From assembly GCF_002954325.1 (NCBI RefSeq), contig NZ_MQVX01000001.1, positions 563,546 to 627,545 on the forward strand: DNA of 64,000 nucleotides, written 5' to 3'. Position 1 is the first letter of the stretch. Each line of letters starts with the position of its first letter. A model generated the notes under the pieces. That model was not told where the DNA came from and did not search any database. It saw nothing but the letters and a program-made list of their open reading frames with translations. Origin of the DNA: Aureicoccus marinus. Its GTDB lineage: Bacteria > Bacteroidota > Bacteroidia > Flavobacteriales > Flavobacteriaceae. Below, one piece after another: positions 18,685 through 25,023 of this stretch. Position numbers and translations under genes: made by a program.

Positions 18685-19857
18685 ATGAAAATTATTCTCG
18701 CAGACTTCGGACTTCATTCAGAATTCCTTCCATTTACTTACACAAAACCCTTGGCGGAATTGCGGATGGGCATACTGACTTTTCGTGAACGATGGGAAAA
18801 GGCTTTAGGAAAAAAGTGTGAGAGTTGGGGGCCGGAATACCTGAAAGGGAAGTATCCTTGTGCCCCTGACTCAGAAAATCTGGTTCTACGAGCAACACTT
18901 TTACCGACTCCGGCACTACTGGATAAAATCAAAGGGTTAAATCGAGGAGAGGCTCTCTATCAAGAAGATCAACTTTTGGCCTATCGAGGGGAGTGGGTTG
19001 ATCATTCGGACAGCCTGAAATTGACCAAGCGAGATTTTGAAGAAGAGCTAATCTGGATCCAGAAACCCTGGGATTTGTTTTCAAAAAATGGAACGGCAAT
19101 AGAGTATGACTATGAACTACTCACTGCCGGGCGTTCCTCTCAGCGACTTTCTTTTACCAATACGGTTTTGGGGGATTCTAATTTGATCTTTTTAGAAGAA
19201 GGAGCCGAAGTAGAGTGCAGTATTCTCAATACCAAGAATGGCCCGATCTATATCGGTTCAGAGGCCAAAATTATGGAGGGCAGTATTGTTCGTGGCGGGC
19301 TGGCCTTGTGCGAAGGGGCTCAACTAAAAATTGGATCAAAGATCTACGGGCCGTCCACCTTTGGTCCTTATTGCAAGGTTGGAGGGGAAGTAAACAATGC
19401 CATCCTCATGGGGTATAGCAATAAAGGGCATGAAGGGTTCCTTGGAAATTCGGTCTTGGGCGAATGGTGCAATTTAGGAGCCGACACCAATACCTCCAAT
19501 CTAAAAAACAACTACGCTCCTGTACGCTTATGGGACTATGCCTCTGGGCGTTTTGCCCATACCGGTCTGCAGTTTTGTGGGTTGATGATGGGGGACCACA
19601 GCAAAGCAGGGATTAATACCATGTTCAATACGGGTACTGTAGTGGGAGTGAGTGCCAATATTTTCGGGAGTGGTTTTCCGCGCAATTTTATTCCTAGTTT
19701 TAGTTGGGGCGGAGCTTCGGGCTATACAGAGTACAAAACCAATAAAGCCTTTGAAACCGCTGAAGCCATGATGGCCAGACGCGGAGTTGAATTTGACGAG
19801 AACGAGCGAGCGATACTCGAAACCGTATTCGGGATGACCGCCCCCTACAGAACATAA
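18685..19857 (+). CDS. GlmU-like sugar nucleotidyltransferase / acyltransferase family protein
   Basis: A 390-residue protein seen in most Flavobacteriia. The N-terminal part resembles a degenerate nucleotidyltransferase (FLPFTYTKPLAELRMGILTF, with the usual glycine-rich NTP loop not obvious). The second half, from about residue 160, is a left-handed beta-helix made of hexapeptide-like repeats (IYIGSEAKIMEGSIVRG, LKIGSKIYGPSTFGPYCKVG, CNLGADTNTSNLKNNY, VGVSANIFGSG). Real GlmU adds acetyl and UMP groups to glucosamine-1-phosphate; whether this relative is active is not clear. A -7-like TACCTTTG lies just before its ATG, but I see no matching -33 box. Confidence 0.8.
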   Translation: MKIILADFGLHSEFLPFTYTKPLAELRMGILTFRERWEKALGKKCESWGPEYLKGKYPCAPDSENLVLRATLLPTPALLDKIKGLNRGEALYQEDQLLAYRGEWVDHSDSLKLTKRDFEEELIWIQKPWDLFSKNGTAIEYDYELLTAGRSSQRLSFTNTVLGDSNLIFLEEGAEVECSILNTKNGPIYIGSEAKIMEGSIVRGGLALCEGAQLKIGSKIYGPSTFGPYCKVGGEVNNAILMGYSNKGHEGFLGNSVLGEWCNLGADTNTSNLKNNYAPVRLWDYASGRFAHTGLQFCGLMMGDHSKAGINTMFNTGTVVGVSANIFGSGFPRNFIPSFSWGGASGYTEYKTNKAFETAEAMMARRGVEFDENERAILETVFGMTAPYRT

Positions 19858-19865
19858 TAAGAATC

Positions 19866-21214
19866 ATGTCTAAAAAAGTGGCCTTTCACACCCTGGGTTG
19901 CAAACTCAATTTTTCGGAGACTTCGACGATTGCTCGACAGACCGAGGACTTGGGATTTGAACGGGTTCCTTTTGAGGAGGTGGCAGACATGTATGTCATC
20001 AATACCTGTTCGGTGACTGAAAATGCTGATCAGCGATTCAAAACGATCGTACGTCAAGCGCACAAACGCAATCCCAAAGCCTATTTGGCGGCCATTGGCT
20101 GCTATGCGCAACTGAAGCCAGAAGAACTGGCAGCGGTTGACGGAGTTGATTTGGTGTTGGGGGCGACAGAGAAATTTAAACTCCCGCAGTACCTTAAGGA
20201 ACTCCTGGAGCGTTATCCGGACGCTGAAGCCAAGGCGGAAGCCAATCCAGAAGGGCTAGGGGAGTACCACAGTTGTGGTATTGAAGAGGTTGATTCCTAT
20301 CAGGGCGGATATTCCATCGGAGATCGCACACGTGCCTTCTTAAAAGTTCAGGACGCTGCGATTACAAGTGTACCTATTGTACCATTCCGCTTGCCAGAGG
20401 AATATCACGAAGTGATACCCTCGAAAGTGTTCTGGCGAAAGCCCAAGAGATTGCTGATAAGGGGGTGCCCGAAATCGTGCTGACTGGAGTGAATATTGGA
20501 GACTACGGAAAAGGGGAGTTCGGGAATAAACGGCACGAGCATACCTTTCAAGAGCTGGTTGAGGCCCTTGATGAGCAAGAAGGCATTTCTCGACTGAGAA
20601 TTTCTTCTATTGAACCCAACCTCTTGTCCGACGAGACCATTTCTTTTGTGGCCCAAAGCAAACGTTTTGTGCCTCATTTTCACGTTCCCTTGCAAAGTGG
20701 GTCAGATATCATTTTAAAGAAAATGAAACGTCGCTACCTCAGCCCTTTGTACCGCAACCGGGTGGCACATATCAAAACGGCGATGCCGGACGCTTGTATC
20801 GGTGTCGATGTTATTGTCGGATTTCCAGGAGAAACAGAAGAAGAGTTTTTAAAGACCTACCACTTTTTGCACGAGCTTCCGATTTCTTACCTGCATGTGT
20901 TTCCTTATTCCGAGCGAGCGAATACCGAGGCAGCAGCCATGGAAGAGGTAGTTCCGCAAGCCGTTCGTGCAAAGCGCAGTAAAATGCTTCGCACCCTATC
21001 GGTAAAGAAAAGAAGGCAATTTTACGAAAGCCAGCTCGAGAAAACCTGGCCGGTCTTGTTTGAAGAAGAGAACAAGAAAGGATACATCTACGGCTTTAGT
21101 CCAAACTACGTAAAGCTACGGGCCCCTTGGGACCCTTCCCTGGCGGGAAGCATTCGCGATGTTCGCTTTACAGAGATCGACGAGCAAGGCCTGATGCGTG
21201 GGGAACTGGTCTAA
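19866..21214 (+). CDS. mtaB: tRNA t6A37 methylthiotransferase MtaB (one-base frameshift in this sequence)
   Basis: Radical-SAM methylthiotransferase that converts t6A37 of tRNA to ms2t6A. The N-terminal UPF0004 domain has its cluster cysteines in HTLGCKLNFSE, YVINTCSVTENAD and IGCYAQ. The frame breaks at 20355, exactly at the radical-SAM motif: adding one G turns QDAAITSVPIVP into QDGCDYKCTYCTIPLARG and restores CxxxCxxC. The second piece continues VLTGVNIGDYGKG, then VPLQSGSDIILKKMKRRY and VDVIVGFPGETEEEF, ending in a TRAM-like domain. Repaired length is 449 residues, normal for the family. It starts eight bases after the GlmU-like gene. Confidence 0.9.
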
Positions 21215-21241
21215 TTTATTCGTTCATTTTTGGGCATAAAA

Positions 21242-21263
21242 AAAGCCCCCGTTTGGAGGCTTT
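21242..21263 (-). terminator. Terminator after the GNAT gene
   Basis: Stem AAAGCC-C-CC / GG-A-GGCTTT at 21242-21250 and 21255-21263 with one mismatch and a GTTT loop. The A7 run on its left gives T7 on the minus strand, so it mainly serves the minus-strand gene ending at 21282; it could also weakly serve mtaB. Confidence 0.6.
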
Positions 21264-21281
21264 CTGTTCATTACAATACCC

Positions 21282-21575
21282 TTAGATACGAATGCCTACA
21301 GGCAACATTTCTTTGTATTGTCTATTCTTTCTCAAGAAGCCGGCAATGTGTGGACTTGTTGGTACCACTCTCATTTCTTGCTCTTGCAAATGGTGCAGAA
21401 CGGCTTTGATGAAGTTTTCTTTGAAACCTTCCACTTGAATTTCCTCTGGGATAACCAACTTGGTCAAAAACACTTTTCTTTCTTGCGAGGAGTACTCAAT
21501 TTTAGCCAAATGACCGTTAACGGTAGTTTCAAATTGACGCAGGAAGCTGTTGTCCTTAATCTCGATGTTGTTCAT
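21282..21575 (-). CDS. Small GNAT-family acetyltransferase (YjdJ type)
   Basis: A short N-acetyltransferase-like protein, 97 residues from the Met at 21575 (MNNIEIKDNSFLRQFETTVN). It shows the features of the small single-domain GNATs: a beta-strand block ending in KVFLTKLVIPEEIQVEGF, a C-terminal helix AVLHHLQEQEMRVVPTSPHI and the AGFLRKNRQYKEM tail, which match the core around the acetyl-CoA site. The longer reading from 21683 is rejected because it would translate through a terminator-like hairpin and adds unlike sequence. Substrate unknown. Confidence 0.75.
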   Translation of the reverse strand: MNNIEIKDNSFLRQFETTVNGHLAKIEYSSQERKVFLTKLVIPEEIQVEGFKENFIKAVLHHLQEQEMRVVPTSPHIAGFLRKNRQYKEMLPVGIRI

Positions 21576-21591
21576 ATAGTTTGTTTTAGCG

Positions 21592-21636
21592 CTAGCGGTT
21601 AAAAAAGAAGGCTTTCTCAAGGCCTTCTTCCCGCAT
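21592..21636 (-). CDS. Candidate 14-residue leader ORF ahead of the GNAT gene
   Basis: On the minus strand an ATG at 21636 follows a GGAG by seven bases and opens MREEGLEKAFFFNR, stopping at TAG (21592-21594). The ORF spans a hairpin and T6 tract and ends 16 bases before the GNAT ATG. Ribosome-site spacing is good, but the ORF is short and Bacteroidota rely little on Shine-Dalgarno pairing, so chance is possible. Confidence 0.2.
   Translation of the reverse strand: MREEGLEKAFFFNR
21601..21629 (-). terminator. Terminator-like hairpin upstream of the GNAT gene (attenuator or small-RNA end)
   Basis: Perfect 8-bp stem (AAGAAGGC at 21605-21612 with GCCTTCTT at 21622-21629), a nine-base loop and six T on the minus strand. 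It sits in the presumed 5' leader of the GNAT gene, not after any annotated gene, so it would stop transcripts that start at the -7 box at 21681-21688. Confidence 0.5.
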
Positions 21637-21680
21637 TTTTCATCTCCAAAAAAAATGGACAGACGATTGCAAAAGGAGGA

Positions 21681-21688
21681 CAAAATTA
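21681..21688 (-). promoter_or_regulatory. Minus-strand -7 box upstream of the GNAT leader
   Basis: Reads TAATTTTG on the minus strand, matching TAnnTTTG. The nearest TTTG upstream is 25 bases away, longer than ideal. A start near 21674 would give about 75 nucleotides before the hairpin and about 100 before the GNAT start codon. Confidence 0.4.
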
Positions 21689-21735
21689 GTTAAAAAAAGG
21701 CTAATTTCCTATCCAAACTCGATGAATGCGGAGAT

Positions 21736-22452
21736 ATGGTCGATGAGGTTCCATCTGAGGATCAAAAGCCTATTCCCATCTACTGGATGCCAGGGATGGC
21801 TGCGTCTTCAAAAATCTTTGAACATATTCGGTTACCCGAAAACCAATTTCAGAACCACTTTCTGGATTGGGAGTTACCGGAACCGGGCATGGATTTGTCA
21901 GCTTATGCAGCCAAATGGGCCTCAGATATACCGGAAGGATCCGTTTTGATCGGGGTATCTTTTGGTGGGGTACTCGTGCAAGAAATGGCTGCTTTTTGCA
22001 AACCCAGGCAGGTCATTATCATCTCCAGTATTAAATCCAAAAAGGAGTTACCTCCCAAGATGTGGTTTGCTCGATATACCTCCGCCCATCGCTTGTTACC
22101 CACTCAATTGATCAACCGTCTTGACTGGGTCGCCCGCTATGCCTTTGGAGAGGCTGTTGAAAAGCGCTTAAAACTTTATGAGCGTTACCTGGGTTTGGCC
22201 GACAAACGGCATTTGGATTGGGGGATTAACGAGCTGGTCAATTGGTCAAGAGAGGAGCCTATCCCAGGCGTGGTGCATATTCACGGGACAAAGGACGCCG
22301 TTTTTCCGGCACAACACTTGGGGGAATGCTATTTGGTTGAAGGCGCAACCCATACCTTGGTCATTCATCGGGCAAAATGGCTGAATGAACGGCTTCCCGA
22401 CCTGATTTTAAAGGAGAATAGGGGCAAAATGGTATCTTCGAGAACAGATTAA
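21736..22452 (+). CDS. Alpha/beta hydrolase
   Basis: A 238-residue alpha/beta-hydrolase fold protein without signal peptide. The nucleophile elbow is LIGVSFGGVLVQEM (G-x-S-x-G, Ser near residue 75), the acid is likely Asp in HIHGTKDAVFP and the His is in GATHTLVIHRAKW. The family covers esterases and related enzymes, and nothing in the context narrows the substrate. It is 52 bases upstream of the lytic transglycosylase gene on the same strand. Confidence 0.8.
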   Translation: MVDEVPSEDQKPIPIYWMPGMAASSKIFEHIRLPENQFQNHFLDWELPEPGMDLSAYAAKWASDIPEGSVLIGVSFGGVLVQEMAAFCKPRQVIIISSIKSKKELPPKMWFARYTSAHRLLPTQLINRLDWVARYAFGEAVEKRLKLYERYLGLADKRHLDWGINELVNWSREEPIPGVVHIHGTKDAVFPAQHLGECYLVEGATHTLVIHRAKWLNERLPDLILKENRGKMVSSRTD

Positions 22453-22504
22453 TGTATCGGCCGTTGCCTACCCCATGTAACGGTTGTTTTAAACCTCTTG
22501 AGAT

Positions 22505-23470
22505 ATGTCACGGAATACGCCTTCTGTTAAGTCTTTTTTCGCCGGAATCGGCTTTGCTTTTGTTATTGGTAGTTTTGTTTTTGCTACCCAACAGGACCCG
22601 GTAAACAACACCCAATTAGAGGACGATAAAGAACAATCGGATCGACAAGTAGCGGATGAGTACAACATCAAGGCGATTGACATCCCCGCTGATCTCCATT
22701 TTGCAGGAGAAAAGGTTCCTTTTACGGATCCCGAAATCATGGAGCGTGTTGACCGCGAATTTTTGGTCAATACCTATTGGCAATCAAACGCTCTTTTGTT
22801 AATTAAAAGAGCGAACAAGTATTTCCCGATTATAGAGCCTATTCTGGCCAAAAATGGGATTCCTGATGACTTCAAATACCTGGCTGTTGCCGAGAGTGGT
22901 TTGACCAATGTAGTCAGTCCTGCCGGAGCGACTGGTTTCTGGCAAATTATGCGCGCCACGGGTAAGGAGTACGGACTAGAAGTCAATAAGAATGTAGATG
23001 AGCGTTACAACTTGGAAAAATCTACTCAGGTAGCCTGCGAGTATTTAAAAAAGTGGAAAGAGCGATTCGGAACCTGGACCTTGACAGCGGCTGCATACAA
23101 TGCAGGTCCTAATGGAATTCAGAAGTATATGGATATCCAAAAAGCCGATAACTACTACGATTTGTTGCTCGGCGAAGAAACAGGCCGCTATGTATTCCGT
23201 ATCATGGCGATCAAAGAAATTCTATCGAACCCAGAAAACTACGGTTTTCAGTTTGAGGAGGAAGACCTCTATGTACAGGTGCCCACCTTTGAAGTGCAAG
23301 TCGATTCTGCTGTGAGCAGCTGGGCCGATTTTGCGAAGCAATACGATTTGAGTTACAAGGTACTTAAGCGTCACAACCCTTGGTTGCGTCAGCCACATCT
23401 GGATAACAGCAGTGGGAAATCCTATGTCATAGAAATCCCCAAAAAGGGATACTACCGCAGCGGCTCTTAA
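22505..23470 (+). CDS. Membrane-anchored lytic transglycosylase (MltD-like)
   Basis: A 321-residue peptidoglycan-cleaving enzyme. An N-terminal hydrophobic segment (FFAGIGFAFVIGSFVFA, residues 11-27) is a signal anchor or signal peptide. The SLT domain covers about residues 105-215: catalytic Glu130 in LAVAESGLTN, then SPAGATGFWQIM and AAAYNAGPNGIQKYM. A C-terminal LysM-like segment (DLSYKVLKRHNPWLRQ) may bind the wall. It should act in the periplasm in wall turnover. Its stop overlaps the convergent lipoprotein gene by four bases. Confidence 0.9.
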   Translation: MSRNTPSVKSFFAGIGFAFVIGSFVFATQQDPVNNTQLEDDKEQSDRQVADEYNIKAIDIPADLHFAGEKVPFTDPEIMERVDREFLVNTYWQSNALLLIKRANKYFPIIEPILAKNGIPDDFKYLAVAESGLTNVVSPAGATGFWQIMRATGKEYGLEVNKNVDERYNLEKSTQVACEYLKKWKERFGTWTLTAAAYNAGPNGIQKYMDIQKADNYYDLLLGEETGRYVFRIMAIKEILSNPENYGFQFEEEDLYVQVPTFEVQVDSAVSSWADFAKQYDLSYKVLKRHNPWLRQPHLDNSSGKSYVIEIPKKGYYRSGS

Positions 23471-24003
23471 TTCCCTGTTCTGAATTCTTGTTCGATCGGG
23501 CTGTAAAGACCGTAGTATTCTCGTCTTAGTAGATCGAGATAGGCGATGATTCGTTTTCTATGAGGATGCTCTTCGTCTAACGCGTCTTTTTCCTCTTCAT
23601 CAAATACGAGCAAGGCGATGTACCACTTTTGACTTCCAGAGACCGTGTAGTCTGCACCCGACGGATCTCCGCCTGCTACAGCTACAGCGAGCATCGCTCC
23701 TAATAAGAAGGCTTCTGAAGTTCGATCCCTTTCGTAAAAATTGAAGAAATAGGTTCTGTTATCTACAACGAAAGGAATAGCATCATTCATCTGCTCCTCA
23801 TCCAGACTATACTTAGATTGCAGAAATTGATAGAAGGTCCCTTCGTCCTTTTTATCCTGAAAGATGAAGGCCACGTCTTTGGGCAGGCTCGAGTCCAACC
23901 GTTTGGCCTTTTGGAGTTTGTAGGTTTTTATTTTAGGCGCTGTTTTGGTCGGAAAGCAGGAGGTCAGTGTTAATAGAAGACCCCAATAAAAGAGCTTTTT
24001 CAT
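23467..24003 (-). CDS. Putative lipoprotein of unknown function
   Basis: A 178-residue protein starting MKKLFYWGLLLTLTSCFPTK, a signal peptide with lipobox LTSC, so it should be a lipoprotein in the envelope. The mature part has a mixed alpha/beta look, with VAFIFQDKKDEGTFYQFLQS, a hydrophobic stretch LLGAMLAVAVAGG near residues 100-112 and KWYIALLVFDEEEKD. I do not recognise a family. It is convergent with the transglycosylase gene and overlaps it by four bases. Confidence 0.65.
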   Translation of the reverse strand: MKKLFYWGLLLTLTSCFPTKTAPKIKTYKLQKAKRLDSSLPKDVAFIFQDKKDEGTFYQFLQSKYSLDEEQMNDAIPFVVDNRTYFFNFYERDRTSEAFLLGAMLAVAVAGGDPSGADYTVSGSQKWYIALLVFDEEEKDALDEEHPHRKRIIAYLDLLRREYYGLYSPIEQEFRTGN

Positions 24004-24049
24004 GGTGGTGTTTGATCTGCATTAGGCGATCAAGAACCGTGCCGCCGAT

Positions 24050-24565
24050 TTAGATTTTCTTCATCTGCTGTTGCAAGACCTTAATCTGATCGGTCAGCAT
24101 ATTGTTTTTATCTAGCTTTTTGGCTTCTTGCAAGAGTTGAGTAGCTTCTCTTTTACGTCTCTTCTGCATGGCGATGCCGGCAAGGCTGAGTTTGGCCATG
24201 GCGACGTCGTAATCCATATTCAGACCGAGCTTCAGTGCCTTTTTAAAATGCTTTTCGGCTTGGGTCAGGTTTTTTTGAGAAAAGAGAATACCGTGCATAT
24301 AGTGGTAGTAACCTTGTTGCTTCTGGGTCAATGAAGCCTCCGGGTTTTTGATGCGGTCCAACCACTTCTGAGTTCCCTCCAAGTCCTGCTTCCGCATGCG
24401 CAAGAAGGCCAGAAGGATGATTTCATTTCTGAAATACAAGAAAATAAATATGGTAGAAAGCAGGAGTAAAGCGATACCGTTGCCGATCAGTCCTTCAACA
24501 AATTGATAGACGGCGAATCCGACGATTAGGGCAACAAGAACAAGCTTTATATTTTTGTGAAACAT
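24050..24565 (-). CDS. Membrane protein with TPR-like repeats
   Basis: A 171-residue protein with two N-terminal transmembrane helices (about residues 6-25 and 28-47, DUF2892-like hairpin) followed by a cytoplasmic helical part with TPR character: YHYMHGILFSQKNLTQAEKHFKKALKLGL, then AMAKLSLAGIAMQKRRKREATQLLQEAKKLD. Such membrane-tethered TPR proteins probably act as scaffolds; the partner is unknown. It runs away from rpmH, whose promoter lies just upstream on the other strand. Confidence 0.7.
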   Translation of the reverse strand: MFHKNIKLVLVALIVGFAVYQFVEGLIGNGIALLLLSTIFIFLYFRNEIILLAFLRMRKQDLEGTQKWLDRIKNPEASLTQKQQGYYHYMHGILFSQKNLTQAEKHFKKALKLGLNMDYDVAMAKLSLAGIAMQKRRKREATQLLQEAKKLDKNNMLTDQIKVLQQQMKKI

Positions 24566-24636
24566 AGTCTCTTTTGATTCTTATGAAGTAGGAGGCAAAA
24601 ATAGTGTTTTTTAAGGCGAACAAAAACGCAGATGTA

Positions 24637-24667
24637 TTTGCGCGACTAAAAACTCTTTGTATATTTG
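24637..24667 (+). promoter_or_regulatory. Bacteroidota-type promoter of rpmH
   Basis: TTTG at 24637-24640, 19 bases, then TATATTTG at 24660-24667. This is an exact match to the flavobacterial consensus and would give a leader of about 70 bases before rpmH. Confidence 0.75.
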
Positions 24668-24742
24668 CGCCCAGAATTTTTAGACAGAAATGGAGATTCT
24701 GATCTAGAAAACTTCTGCTCAATTTGTTAAAGAGACCATCGA

Positions 24743-24900
24743 ATGAAAAGAACATATCAGCCTTCAAAACGTAAACGTCGCAACAAGCACGGTTTTAGAG
24801 AGCGTATGGCGTCAGCAACGGAAGAAAAGTCCTAGCGAGCAGAAGAGCTAAGGGTAGAAAGAAATTATCGGTTTCTTCTGAGCCTCGTCACAAGAAATAA
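24743..24900 (+). CDS. rpmH: 50S ribosomal protein L34 (one-base frameshift in this sequence)
   Basis: L34 begins [20 protein letters not shown] at 24743. As written, the frame stops early at ATEEKS because the codons after ASA are shifted. Adding one A to the AA at 24817-24818 gives [20 protein letters not shown] and then [10 protein letters not shown] with TAA at 24898-24900, a 52-residue L34 of normal length. L34 is highly conserved and present in virtually all bacteria, so the missing base is best read as a sequencing or assembly error. A promoter and a terminator flank the gene. Confidence 0.92.
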
Positions 24901-24920
24901 ATGATCGAATAAGAGATTAA

Positions 24921-24953
24921 AAAGGTGTTACTTTTACAGGTAGCACCTTTTTT
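24921..24953 (+). terminator. Intrinsic terminator after rpmH
   Basis: An 11-bp stem with one wobble pair (AAAGGTGTTAC at 24921-24931 with 24940-24950) followed by T-rich sequence. It lies 20 bases after the rpmH stop. Confidence 0.75.
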
Positions 24954-25023
24954 GAACCTTTTTCAAAACTGCTTTACATAATACCCCACAATCCCTGAAA
25001 ATTGGGCTTAAAACGAGTACACT

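Noticed and set aside
20340-20490. Programmed frameshift in mtaB
   Set aside because: No slippery heptamer or strong downstream structure, family members are single frame, and the same type of lesion is in seven other genes.
21577-21683. N-terminal extension of the GNAT protein (36 residues)
   Set aside because: It would be translated through the hairpin and T6 tract and its residues do not look like the family; the Met at 21575 fits better.
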